From contig NZ_CP072110.1 of the NCBI RefSeq assembly GCF_017638545.1, forward strand, positions 1,178,001-1,242,000: a stretch of DNA of 64,000 nt. The letters are read 5' to 3'. Positions 1-8,407 of this stretch are shown one piece after another. The translations under genes and the position numbers were made by a program. This DNA is from Psychrosphaera ytuae. Lineage in GTDB: Bacteria; Pseudomonadota; Gammaproteobacteria; Enterobacterales; Alteromonadaceae. The first letter of the stretch is position 1, and the number at the start of each line of letters is the position of its first letter. Under the pieces are notes generated by a model. It was not told the origin of the DNA and did no database searches. It saw nothing but the letters and a program-made list of their open reading frames with translations.

Positions 1-995
1 TTTTAAGTGATAGTTTAGCATCAGAGCAATCGTGGCCCCAAGGTAGTGCCAGAGGTGACATCGACATCAAGATTCAACAAGGACTCGATCAAATACGCCA
101 GCGGGACAATCAACAGGGTCTCCAATCTAGAGCTATGGTGGTGATTAAGGATGGCAAGCTCTTAGCCGAATCTTATGCGTCTGGCTTTAACAACAATACA
201 TTATTACTTGGTTGGTCGATGGCCAAAAGTGTCATAGCGATGACCGCGGGGCGAGCTGAATATTTAGAGATACTTAATCCTCAGCAAAATAACTTATTTG
301 AAATATGGCAAGACCAACGAAAAGAAATATCCGTAGAGCAACTACTTACGATGACTAGTGGTTTAGACTTTAGTGAAGATTACGCACCAGGCAGCGATGC
401 GACCCGCATGTTATTCACCGCGCCAAGTGCCTCTGAAGTAGCTCTGCAAAGTACGCTGGCTCACAAGCCTGGCAGTCACTTCTCGTATTCGTCGGGGACA
501 AGTAATTTGCTCGCACGTTACTTAGTTCAATCATTTAACGATAAACCCGATTCACTTTATGCCTTTATGGACAATGAATTATTAAAACCCCTTGGGATTA
601 AAAAGGTATTTTTTGAACCCGATGCCAGTGGTATTCCTATTGCTAGCTCATACCTATTTGCTACCGCAGAAGATTGGGCTCGTCTAGGTTGGCTTATGGC
701 AAACCAGGGGCAAATTAATAACCAGCGCTTGTTGTCAGCCGACTGGGTCAAACGAGCGACATCTCCTAATCAAAGCGAAAACGAAAAGGCCTACGGGTAT
801 CAATTTTGGCTCAATAGAGGTGACGACATGTTACGCTGGCCGCAATTGCCGAAAGACGCGTACGCCATGATGGGAAACCGAAAGCAATTTGTGATGATAA
901 TCCCATCAGAACGACTAGTGTTTGTCAGATTAGGTTGGAGCAGTGGTGAATATCCAATGGCAGAGAACACTGCAGAATTACTCCGTCTGTTTTGA
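1..995 (+). CDS. serine hydrolase, beta-lactamase (class C-like) family, 5' truncated
   Basis: The reading frame is open from base 3 without a stop, so the ATG at 135 is internal and the true start, probably with a signal peptide, lies left of the window. Visible motifs are an SxxK nucleophile motif (S-M-A-K within LGWSMAKS) and a tyrosine motif (SYSSGTSN), as in the AmpC/EstB/penicillin-binding family. The usual third motif (HTG or GHGGQ) appears only as GNRKQ near the C-terminus, so the substrate cannot be inferred. Members are usually periplasmic hydrolases or esterases acting on esters, amides or peptides. It ends 71 bp from thyA, tail to tail, with a shared terminator between them. Family is confident; function is not. 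Confidence 0.85.
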   Translation, partial: LSDSLASEQSWPQGSARGDIDIKIQQGLDQIRQRDNQQGLQSRAMVVIKDGKLLAESYASGFNNNTLLLGWSMAKSVIAMTAGRAEYLEILNPQQNNLFEIWQDQRKEISVEQLLTMTSGLDFSEDYAPGSDATRMLFTAPSASEVALQSTLAHKPGSHFSYSSGTSNLLARYLVQSFNDKPDSLYAFMDNELLKPLGIKKVFFEPDASGIPIASSYLFATAEDWARLGWLMANQGQINNQRLLSADWVKRATSPNQSENEKAYGYQFWLNRGDDMLRWPQLPKDAYAMMGNRKQFVMIIPSERLVFVRLGWSSGEYPMAENTAELLRLF

Positions 996-1021
996 TAAGG
1001 ACAGCATAAAAGCCTACTAAT

Positions 1022-1048
1022 AAAAACGGAGCTGGTGCTCCGTTTTTA
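1022..1048. terminator. bidirectional intrinsic terminator
   Basis: An 11-bp stem with arms at 1022-1032 and 1037-1047 and a TGGT loop has an A-run on one side and a T-run on the other. It lies between the convergent serine hydrolase gene and thyA, so it can end both transcripts. Confidence 0.88.
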
Positions 1049-1065
1049 TTTGATGTTATGACACA

Positions 1066-1917
1066 TTACACCGAAAAAGGATATTGAATCGCTTCATGGT
1101 GTTGATACCCAACAACCTCAAAGTCATCTAGAGTAACCCAAGTCTCTATATCTTCTAATGACTTAATATCAGGGTTAATTTTAAGTTGTGGTGGCTCAAA
1201 CGGTTCGCGTTTAAGCTGAACATCACGCATTAGCTCTAGCTGATCTTCATAAATGTGAGCATTGACTATTTTGTGATATGCCTTACCCGGCTTATGCCCA
1301 GTTATCTGTGCAACCAGTGCCAATAAAACAAAACACTGCACTTGGTTAAAGTTCAGCCCTAACGGAACGTCACAAGAACGCTGATAACTGGTCAGGTACA
1401 AGGTGTCACCTAACAATGAAAAAGTATGAGTGTGCATACAAGGACGTAAACACCCCATATGAAACTCGCCCGGGTTGTAAAAAGAGAGGATTTCGCCACG
1501 GTCATCGATGCCCTTTTTTAAGTCATCGATGATTTTTTTAAGTTGGTCTACATGACCGCCATCTGGTTTGGCCCACTTACGACCTTGAACACCGTAAACA
1601 CGTCCCATGTCATCCTCACCTTTGCGGTGAGGGTTGTTAAGCCAAGCCTGGTTTTCGTTGGCATTAGCATTCCAAGTATTACAACCTATCGCACGAAAAT
1701 CGGCGGCGTTATCATAACCACGTAAGTAACCTAATAATTCAGCAATAGCTGCTTTCCAAAAGCTTTTTCGCGTTGTGATAAGAGGAAACTTATTATTGGC
1801 TACATCATAGGTTAACTCGGCATTGATGACCGTTAAGCAACGCTTACCAGTACGTTCGTTTTCAACCCATTCACCTTCGTCAATAATGCGACGACACAAA
1901 TCTAAATACTGTCTCAT
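1066..1917 (-). CDS. thyA: thymidylate synthase
   Basis: Makes dTMP from dUMP using methylenetetrahydrofolate, in the cytoplasm. The 283-residue length matches the longer Vibrio/Shewanella form rather than the 264-residue E. coli enzyme. The catalytic cysteine is Cys160 in LRPCMHTHTF. The phosphate and dUMP-binding segment RSCDVPLGLNFN is at about 180-191, and the N-terminal YLDLCRRIIDEGEW is typical. The ATG has an AGGA element about 8 nt upstream inside the lgt end. It is the last gene of the rppH-ptsP-TSUP-lgt-thyA operon, 9 nt after lgt. Confidence 0.97.
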   Translation of the reverse strand: MRQYLDLCRRIIDEGEWVENERTGKRCLTVINAELTYDVANNKFPLITTRKSFWKAAIAELLGYLRGYDNAADFRAIGCNTWNANANENQAWLNNPHRKGEDDMGRVYGVQGRKWAKPDGGHVDQLKKIIDDLKKGIDDRGEILSFYNPGEFHMGCLRPCMHTHTFSLLGDTLYLTSYQRSCDVPLGLNFNQVQCFVLLALVAQITGHKPGKAYHKIVNAHIYEDQLELMRDVQLKREPFEPPQLKINPDIKSLEDIETWVTLDDFEVVGYQHHEAIQYPFSV

Positions 1918-1926
1918 TCTGGCGTC

Positions 1927-2751
1927 CTACGCTGCTGCTTGTTCTAATTTTCCGTTGATACCTTTAGGCTGAGTTTTCAGCGCCCAAACCATCAATACTC
2001 CTCCGGCAATGGCCATTGGTAGCGACAGCCATTGTCCCATAGACATGCCTAAAGTTAATAGCCCCAAATGATCATCAGGTTGTCTGAAGTATTCAACGAT
2101 AAATCGGAACGAACCATAACCCAATAAGAATATTCCACTTGCAGCACCGACTTGGCGAGGCTTGCGACTAAACCAATACAAAATACCGAACAACACTAAC
2201 CCTTCTAAGAAAAACTCATAGAGCTGAGACGGGTGACGAGGTAAAGGCCCACCAGTTGGAAACACAATTCCCCATGGTACGTCAGTCGTACGTCCCCACA
2301 GTTCACCATTGATAAAGTTGCCCAAACGCCCTGCTCCCAGACCAATTGGTACTAATGGAGCAACAAAGTCACCGATTTGTAAAAAGCTTAATTTGGTCTT
2401 TCGACTTATTATTAACAAAACCGTCAAAACACCCAACAAACCGCCGTGGAACGACATACCACCTTGAGTGATCATAAATAAGTACATAGGGTCTTCGACA
2501 AATCGTTCGAATTGATAAAAGAACACATACCCTAATCGCCCGCCTAAAACGGCGCCCATGAAGCCGTAAAACAATAGGTCACTGACTTGTTGTTCTGTAA
2601 ATGGCGAACGTCCAGCTTTGACCTCTCGCATCGCTAAAAAATATGCACAGCCCAACCCGACTAAGTACATCATTCCGTACCAATGTACCGACAAGGGCCC
2701 AATAGAAAACATCACTGGGTCAATTTGTGGAAAAATAATCGGATCTACCAA
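1927..2751 (-). CDS. lgt: prolipoprotein diacylglyceryl transferase
   Basis: Inner-membrane enzyme that transfers diacylglycerol from phosphatidylglycerol to the lipobox cysteine of prolipoproteins, the first step of lipoprotein maturation. The 274 residues contain several membrane segments. The HGG motif (His102) and the family signature GRLGNFINGELWG (141-153, with the essential Arg142) are present. The start is a TTG overlapping the stop of the upstream TSUP gene by 7 nt. The next ATG would remove conserved N-terminal residues (FPQIDPVMFSIGPL), and AGAGG lies upstream. The window encodes at least two lipoprotein substrates (FlgP and the DUF2959 protein). Confidence 0.96.
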   Translation of the reverse strand: MVDPIIFPQIDPVMFSIGPLSVHWYGMMYLVGLGCAYFLAMREVKAGRSPFTEQQVSDLLFYGFMGAVLGGRLGYVFFYQFERFVEDPMYLFMITQGGMSFHGGLLGVLTVLLIISRKTKLSFLQIGDFVAPLVPIGLGAGRLGNFINGELWGRTTDVPWGIVFPTGGPLPRHPSQLYEFFLEGLVLFGILYWFSRKPRQVGAASGIFLLGYGSFRFIVEYFRQPDDHLGLLTLGMSMGQWLSLPMAIAGGVLMVWALKTQPKGINGKLEQAAA

Positions 2752-3554
2752 ACCTGAAATACCTCTAATAATAATTTAACCGATACCAACATCATAAAGA
2801 CTGCAAATACCTTTTTAAGTTGCACTTGTTGCAATTTTTGTCCTGCTTTCACACCCCATGGTGCAGCAAAATAGGAGAATGCCATAATTGTAAACGCCGA
2901 TGGCCAATGCACATAACCCCAAAAATAAACAGAATCAGTCCATTGCCACCCAGCCAGTAAATAGCCAATGCTGCCAAATAAGGCTACCGCAACTCCACTG
3001 ATAGCGGCTGTTGCTATCGCTTTTCGGATAGGAACGCCAATATAGGTCATGTAGGGCACGAGAATAGCGCCTCCACCGAGTCCCGCCAGCGATGCCAAAG
3101 ATCCGGTCAATACACCACCACCCACTAACTGCGTCTTGGTTACCCTTTTTTTCTCACAGGTAACGTCGTGTTTACCACGCCACATTTGAATTGCTAACAA
3201 AATAAGTAAGATAGAAAAGATCTTTGTCAGCCAAGCTGTGGTTAACATAACCGCAATTTGTGACGCTATGATGGCAGAAATCGCGACAGCTACAACGACA
3301 GGCTTGGCCATAGACCAACTGACGTTACCTTGTTTGTAATGACTGCGCCCAGAAGAAAAAGCGGTTATACAAATGGTAAACAGAGAAGTTGCAATCGCGA
3401 TCAGCGCGACATTAGAGTTATCTACTTGTGGGATGATAGGCAACAAATACAATAAGGCAGGGATAATTATAATACCGCCACCGATACCCAACAATCCGGA
3501 AAGAAAGCCAGCGATGATACCTATAAACGGCATAAAATAGAGAATTTCTACCAC
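2745..3554 (-). CDS. TSUP-family transporter (TauE/SafE-like)
   Basis: Integral membrane protein of the sulfite exporter TauE/SafE family (TSUP, PF01925). There are about 7-8 hydrophobic segments and the two internal glycine-rich repeats typical of the family: SGLLGIGGGIIIIP near the N-terminus and SLAGLGGGAILVP in the second half. Substrates in this family are small organosulfur or carboxylate anions; this one is not known. The start is uncertain. A GTG at 3552-3554 gives a typical N-terminus just after ptsP, an ATG at 3531-3533 is also possible, and a TTG at 3600-3602 would overlap ptsP by 35 nt. It lies between ptsP and lgt, an insertion compared with E. coli. Confidence 0.85.
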   Translation of the reverse strand: MVEILYFMPFIGIIAGFLSGLLGIGGGIIIIPALLYLLPIIPQVDNSNVALIAIATSLFTICITAFSSGRSHYKQGNVSWSMAKPVVVAVAISAIIASQIAVMLTTAWLTKIFSILLILLAIQMWRGKHDVTCEKKRVTKTQLVGGGVLTGSLASLAGLGGGAILVPYMTYIGVPIRKAIATAAISGVAVALFGSIGYLLAGWQWTDSVYFWGYVHWPSAFTIMAFSYFAAPWGVKAGQKLQQVQLKKVFAVFMMLVSVKLLLEVFQVW

Positions 3555-3567
3555 GGAATATCCAACT

Positions 3568-5850
3568 TTATTTGCCCGCTCTGAGTAAGCTAGCGGCGCC
3601 AATGTTTAAGATTGTTCGATTTACTCGGAATTTTACCTGATCAGGACGGTTGCAATGAAGTACGTCTTCAACCAGTTGTTCGAGGCATTCTAATTGGGCT
3701 TTTTTTAGTACCCACTTTACTCGTAATACGTTTTGCGTATTCATACTAAGTTGAGTAAAGCCCATCCCTGTTAATAGCATAGCACCACCTGGATCGCCTG
3801 CCAGCTCACCACAGACGCTACAAGGAATGCCAGCGTCTTTAGTCATATCAGCGATTCGTTTAATCGCAGCCAATACCGTAGGATGATAAGAGTCGTATAA
3901 TGACGCTACTTTGTCGTTGTTTCTATCGACGGCTAACAAGTATTGAGTCAGATCATTAGTACCAATTGAACAAAAATCCACTTTGCCCTTAAGTTTATCG
4001 AGCTGGAATAACATACTCGGTACTTCAATCATGATCCCGACTTTCGGCTTGATCAATTTGGCATTTGGGTCGGCTTCGAGGACTTCGATTCTGACTTCGT
4101 TAAACGCCTGATTAATCAATCGGTTTGCTTCGTCCACTTCACCGACGTCACAAATCATTGGCAGCATTATATGCAAATTATTGGTCATCAAGTTTGCTTT
4201 GATCATAGCGCGAACTTGTACCAAAAAGATCTCAGGGTGGTCTAAGGTTAATCTGATACCACGCCAACCTAAAAATGGATTTTCTTCGACAATGGGGAAA
4301 TAAGGCAGTTGTTTATCACCACCAACATCTAGAGTACGCATTACTACTGGCTTACCTTCAAAGTCGGCCAGGACTTGTTGATAAAACGATTGTTGTTCAG
4401 ACTCTGACGGAAAACGCTGACGCATCATAAACAAATATTCGGTTCGATAAAGTCCGATACCTTCAATGTGTTGTTGCTCGGCAATATCACTGTCAAACCC
4501 CATACCAGAGTTGATGTATAAAGACACTCTGTGACCGCATAAGGTTTGAGCAAACTCGTCTGCTTCTCGTTTTAGTAGGTCAGTAAAGGCAATGTCTTCC
4601 GACTCTAACTTTTTGTATTCTTCGACTATGGTTTCGTTGGGAGTAATAAAGACCTGGCCACTATAACCGTCAACGATAATGTCAGTGTCATCCAAGGACA
4701 ATAGAGGTACATCACGAAGGCCCATAACCGCAGGAATACCCAGTGCACGTGCCATTATTGCAGCGTGGGAGTTTTCTGCCCCTTTTAGTGAAACTATGCC
4801 TTTGATTTGTTCTCGCGGGATCTCAGCCAACATGGAGGCAGTAACTTCTTCGGCAATCACTATCGCCGAGTGAGGAACGGTAGGCTTGACGCCTTGCTGA
4901 ACCGTTAAATACTCGAGCAAACGTCGACTTAAGTCTTTTACATCCACTGCGCGTTCGCGAATGTAAGGGTCTTCCATTTTTTCGAATTCGGCGACGTAAT
5001 GTTCAGAGACAATTTTTAGCGCTGATACTGCGCACCAACCTTGATTGATTTTGTCGACGATTTCATTGCCTAAACTCGCCGCATCAAGAAGTTGCTGATA
5101 CACATCAAAAATCGCTAATGCATCTTTGGGTAACTGCTCAGCCATACGCTGAGTCATTTGAATAATGTCGGCTTTGGTTTTTTCGACCGCATTAAAATAG
5201 CGAGCTTTTTCAGGTTCTGGCGCCGCTACCTTTTTGAGCGACACATCAGAAAATTCAATTTTGGTTTGGACTAAATAAGAATGACCAATACCAATACCGC
5301 TCGCACCCGATACACCTTGTAAAACCAAACCAGAATGATCAACGGCAGAGTCTTGTCCAACATTGCGAAGACGAATACTGACGTTGGCAAAAGTAGAAGC
5401 CAACTGGGCACTCAAAGTAACCAGAAACGCTTCTTCTTGCTGTTCAAAATGACGAGATTCGGTTTGTTGAATCGATATCACCCCAAGTACTTGCCGTCGA
5501 TGCATGATCGGCACACCGAGGAAACCTGAATAAACGTCTTCTTCTATGTCGGTAAATTGTTTAAATCTAGGGTGATTGGTCGCATTGTGAACTTTGATGG
5601 GCTCGCCACGTTCGGCGACCCACCCAGTTAAGCCTTCGTCAAAACGCATTACCGTCTTGCCAACGGCTTTGGGGTTTAACCCGTCAGAAGCTTGGAGCTT
5701 GAGGAGTCTTTGTTTGTCCTCAACGAGATAGATAGAGCAAACATCGGTATTTAAACAAGCCTTTATGTCACTTACCAAATTGCCAAGGGCCAACTCAAGA
5801 TTTGGCTCCTGTACAAAGTTATGGGTGATACGTCTAAGGTCATTTAACAT
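3568..5850 (-). CDS. ptsP: phosphoenolpyruvate-protein phosphotransferase PtsP (enzyme I-Ntr)
   Basis: First enzyme of the nitrogen phosphotransferase chain: takes phosphate from PEP and passes it to NPr (PtsO). The 760 residues are close to E. coli PtsP (748). There is an N-terminal GAF domain (about 15-155), then the phosphohistidine domain with His362 in AENSHAAIMARALGIPA, then the TIM-barrel PEP-binding domain with GWRGIR, SIGTNDLTQY and the C-terminal cysteine motif CGELAG. The GAF domain distinguishes it from sugar-PTS enzyme I. It lies 18 nt after rppH, in a conserved rppH-ptsP pair. Confidence 0.97.
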   Translation of the reverse strand: MLNDLRRITHNFVQEPNLELALGNLVSDIKACLNTDVCSIYLVEDKQRLLKLQASDGLNPKAVGKTVMRFDEGLTGWVAERGEPIKVHNATNHPRFKQFTDIEEDVYSGFLGVPIMHRRQVLGVISIQQTESRHFEQQEEAFLVTLSAQLASTFANVSIRLRNVGQDSAVDHSGLVLQGVSGASGIGIGHSYLVQTKIEFSDVSLKKVAAPEPEKARYFNAVEKTKADIIQMTQRMAEQLPKDALAIFDVYQQLLDAASLGNEIVDKINQGWCAVSALKIVSEHYVAEFEKMEDPYIRERAVDVKDLSRRLLEYLTVQQGVKPTVPHSAIVIAEEVTASMLAEIPREQIKGIVSLKGAENSHAAIMARALGIPAVMGLRDVPLLSLDDTDIIVDGYSGQVFITPNETIVEEYKKLESEDIAFTDLLKREADEFAQTLCGHRVSLYINSGMGFDSDIAEQQHIEGIGLYRTEYLFMMRQRFPSESEQQSFYQQVLADFEGKPVVMRTLDVGGDKQLPYFPIVEENPFLGWRGIRLTLDHPEIFLVQVRAMIKANLMTNNLHIMLPMICDVGEVDEANRLINQAFNEVRIEVLEADPNAKLIKPKVGIMIEVPSMLFQLDKLKGKVDFCSIGTNDLTQYLLAVDRNNDKVASLYDSYHPTVLAAIKRIADMTKDAGIPCSVCGELAGDPGGAMLLTGMGFTQLSMNTQNVLRVKWVLKKAQLECLEQLVEDVLHCNRPDQVKFRVNRTILNIGAASLLRAGK

Positions 5851-5868
5851 TGGATTTCAATTTGAACT

Positions 5869-6459
5869 CTATCGTTGTTTTTGTTGCTTGTTCCTTTGCT
5901 GATGGGACTTCTGGCTACGCCTCTTGTATCTGTGGCTAGAAGTTTTGTGACCAGAAAACTCACCTTTGGTCGTTTGTTGCCTTCCCATTGGCATGACGAT
6001 GGGAGCAAACTCTTTCATTACACGACGATATACATCGCGTTTAAAAGAGACGACATTGCGAATTGGGTACCAATAACTAACCCAACGCCAGTCATCAAAC
6101 TCAGGATGACTCGTCTTTAATAAATCTACATCGGATTCTTTGCATCGCAAGCGCAATAAAAACCACTTTTGCTTTTGACCTATACAAACCGGCATGCTGT
6201 CTCTTCGGATCAGCCTTTTCGGAAGTCGGTAGCGCAACCAGTTTTTACTCACCGCCAAAATCTCTACGTCTTCTGGCTTAAGCCCCACTTCTTCCTCAAG
6301 TTCTCGGTACATGGTCTGTTCTGGTGTTTCACCATCGTCTACCCCGCCTTGTGGATACTGCCAGGAGTGCTGACCGTATCGGCGTGCCCAAAAAACTTGA
6401 CCTTTGTGGTTGCAAATCACGATGCCAACATTGGGTCGAAAGCCCTCGGCATCAATCAC
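5869..6459 (-). CDS. rppH: RNA pyrophosphohydrolase
   Basis: Nudix hydrolase that converts 5'-triphosphate RNA ends to monophosphate, triggering RNase E-dependent decay. The start is a GTG at 6457-6459: it gives MIDAEGFRPNVGIVICN, matching the family N-terminus, and has AGGTGA 5 nt upstream. The longer frame upstream adds 39 residues that the family lacks. The Nudix box is at about 38-60 with E44, R52, E53, E56 and E57, and the conserved KPVCIGQKQKW-like segment reads PVCIGQKQKW. At 196 residues it is longer than E. coli RppH (176) because of a basic Arg/Lys/Gln-rich tail that may bind RNA. First gene of its operon. Confidence 0.95.
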   Translation of the reverse strand: MIDAEGFRPNVGIVICNHKGQVFWARRYGQHSWQYPQGGVDDGETPEQTMYRELEEEVGLKPEDVEILAVSKNWLRYRLPKRLIRRDSMPVCIGQKQKWFLLRLRCKESDVDLLKTSHPEFDDWRWVSYWYPIRNVVSFKRDVYRRVMKEFAPIVMPMGRQQTTKGEFSGHKTSSHRYKRRSQKSHQQRNKQQKQR

Positions 6460-6597
6460 AGTTTCACCTGTCAAATATTTCTTTATATATGATTTGATTC
6501 TTCCACAAACACCCATCGAGCGCAAACCCAAATTAACGCTAGCCACAATTAAATGGAATAGAGATAATATCGCCATAGAAAAACTGACCGATTTGTT

Positions 6598-7275
6598 ATG
6601 AATTTACCCAAACCGCCTAAAACTATTGAAGAATTACAAGATCGAATTGATGCGATGGCCGGCCTTACCCTAGGTGAGCTCGCTGACGAACTCGGTGTCG
6701 AAGTACCCGAAAACTTGTTAGTAGAAAAAGGTTGGAGCGGTCAGTTGCTCGAAGCGTATTTAGGGGCAAGTGCAGGCAATTTGCCCGAGCCAGATTTTCA
6801 AGAATTAGGTATTGAGTTAAAAACGGTTCCGATTAATCAGCTTGGTAAACCTCTTGAGACTACGTTTGTCTCAGTCGCACCACTGATGATGCCTGCAGGC
6901 CAAGAGTGGCGAGACAGTGTCGTTTATAAAAAACTAAGTCATGTGTTATGGGTGCCGATTATTGCTGAGCGTCAGATTCCTATCCCTAATCGCACTGTTG
7001 CGATGCCATTTTTGTGGAAAATGGATGAAGTCACAGAACAAGTTCTTAAAGCCGATTGGTTAGAGCTCACAGACCTTATTGTGTTAGGACATCACGATAA
7101 AATCACTGCAAAGCATGGCCAATTGTTACAACTTCGGCCTAAAGCAGCCGACAGCTCAGTACGAACTGATGCAATTGGCGCAGACGGCGCACCTACCAAA
7201 GCCCCACCTAAAGGCTTTTATCTACGTACTCAATTTACGCAATCACTGTTTAAGCAACAATTTCAATTGGATTAA
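6598..7275 (+). CDS. mutH: DNA mismatch repair endonuclease MutH
   Basis: Nicks the unmethylated strand at hemimethylated GATC sites during MutSL-directed repair. The 225 residues carry the type II restriction-like catalytic core: WSGQLLEAYL (about 46-55) followed by D66-x6-E73-x-K75 in PDFQELGIELKTVP. Its presence implies Dam methylation in this organism, which is an inference. It diverges from rppH across 138 bp and overlaps the following DUF1415 gene by one base (TAATG), so the two are likely translationally coupled. Confidence 0.97.
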   Translation: MNLPKPPKTIEELQDRIDAMAGLTLGELADELGVEVPENLLVEKGWSGQLLEAYLGASAGNLPEPDFQELGIELKTVPINQLGKPLETTFVSVAPLMMPAGQEWRDSVVYKKLSHVLWVPIIAERQIPIPNRTVAMPFLWKMDEVTEQVLKADWLELTDLIVLGHHDKITAKHGQLLQLRPKAADSSVRTDAIGADGAPTKAPPKGFYLRTQFTQSLFKQQFQLD

Positions 7276-7847
7276 TGCCCGTGACTCAGCCTACATCATT
7301 TACACTCGAGCAAGCAAAAATAGAACAAGCGATTTACCAATGGTTGGACTCGGTCGTGATTGGGCTAAACCTATGCCCGTTTGCCAAAAAGCCACGTGCT
7401 CAAAATCAAATTAGATTAAGCATCGCGACAAGCGCAGACACGAATACACTGCTTGATTTATTCATCGAAGAAATGACCTTATTAGCAAACACACCTGCAG
7501 CCGAAACAGACACAACCTTATTCGCCATCCCAGTAGGTCTTGAGCAGTTTGATGACTATCTTGGCTTTTTGGATGTCTGCCAAATGACACTAGAAAACTT
7601 CGGTTACGAGGGCAAATTTCAGTTAGCCAGCTTTCATCCCAATTATCAATTTGATGGCACCGAAGTTAATGATCGAGAGAACTACACTAACCGTTCGCCA
7701 GTACCCATTATTCATTTGATTAGAGAAGACTCTATGAGCCGAGTACTTAAACAGTATCCAAACTCAGAAGCGATACCTGAGAGAAATATCGAAGTGGTAG
7801 AGTCACTCACAGAGCAACAAATGAAAACTCTGTTTAACGGTCAATAA
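7275..7847 (+). CDS. DUF1415 family protein
   Basis: Cytoplasmic protein of unknown function, 190 residues. The N-terminal segment WLDSVVIGLNLCPFAKKP with a Cys-Pro-Phe motif is characteristic of DUF1415 (PF07209). There is also a conserved-looking LASFHPNYQFDGT segment and a NYTNRSP motif. No signal peptide or membrane segment is seen. The start ATG overlaps the mutH stop by one base, suggesting co-expression, but nothing in the sequence ties it to mismatch repair. It ends 12 bp from the convergent ASCH gene. Confidence 0.85.
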   Translation: MPVTQPTSFTLEQAKIEQAIYQWLDSVVIGLNLCPFAKKPRAQNQIRLSIATSADTNTLLDLFIEEMTLLANTPAAETDTTLFAIPVGLEQFDDYLGFLDVCQMTLENFGYEGKFQLASFHPNYQFDGTEVNDRENYTNRSPVPIIHLIREDSMSRVLKQYPNSEAIPERNIEVVESLTEQQMKTLFNGQ

Positions 7848-7859
7848 AAACCTTCGCTT

Positions 7860-8318
7860 TTAAGTTGGAAAAACCACTCGAAATTCTTCACAGACAATTG
7901 GCATCGTCTGGCTTGGTACAAACCCTGTCCCTTCGAGTTCACGGTGATAATAGTCCCAATGAACTCGTTGCCAATAGCTTAAACTCTTATCGCCTTCACC
8001 TTCTAAAAACGCATACTCAGCTGTAATTTCAGAAAACGGCACAACATTGACTGCCACGGTTTCAATAATACACACGGCATCTCCTTGCCAATTAGTAACA
8101 ACATTGAGATCGCCAGGTTTGGCGAGTGGCTCGCCAGAGGATTGATGCCACCACAAAGAAGGAGATGTAGCTCTTTTAACACCTTGTAGTACCAGCTCTG
8201 CACACTCATCAGCGTCTTTTTGATTATCACAAAAGTACCAGTGGGCAAGCTCACGCTCAGGTTCATCAATTAACTGAAAATAATCACGGCACATGGCCGC
8301 AACTGACGCGTTTTTCAT
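7860..8318 (-). CDS. ASCH domain-containing protein
   Basis: 152-residue cytoplasmic protein with an ASCH (PUA-like beta-barrel) fold, recognised from VLQGVKRATSPSLWW, the GDLNVVTNWQGDAVCIIET strand region, and EGEGDKSLSYWQRVHWDYY near the C-terminus. ASCH proteins bind RNA or modified nucleosides, and some are nucleoside amidohydrolases; the target here is unknown. The ATG at 8316-8318 is preceded by an AGGAGTTATT-like sequence. It is separated from tyrS by the tyrS terminator, so it probably has its own promoter. Confidence 0.85.
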   Translation of the reverse strand: MKNASVAAMCRDYFQLIDEPERELAHWYFCDNQKDADECAELVLQGVKRATSPSLWWHQSSGEPLAKPGDLNVVTNWQGDAVCIIETVAVNVVPFSEITAEYAFLEGEGDKSLSYWQRVHWDYYHRELEGTGFVPSQTMPIVCEEFRVVFPT

Positions 8319-8340
8319 ATCCCCAAATAACTCCTAATAA

Positions 8341-8374
8341 TAAAAAAGCCAGCTTGTTTTCACAGACTGGCTTT
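8341..8374 (-). terminator. intrinsic terminator of tyrS
   Basis: Stem AAAGCCAG / CTGGCTTT (8345-8352 and 8367-8374) with a 14-nt loop. On the minus strand it is followed by a T-run (8342-8347), placed 34 nt after the tyrS stop. Confidence 0.85.
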
Positions 8375-8407
8375 GTGCTGAATTTACTAAATAATCACAA
8401 GCAGTAA

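Noticed and set aside
6460..6576. Longer RppH with 39 extra N-terminal residues
   Set aside because: The family starts at the GTG at 6457-6459, which has an AGGTGA ribosome site; the extension is not family-like.
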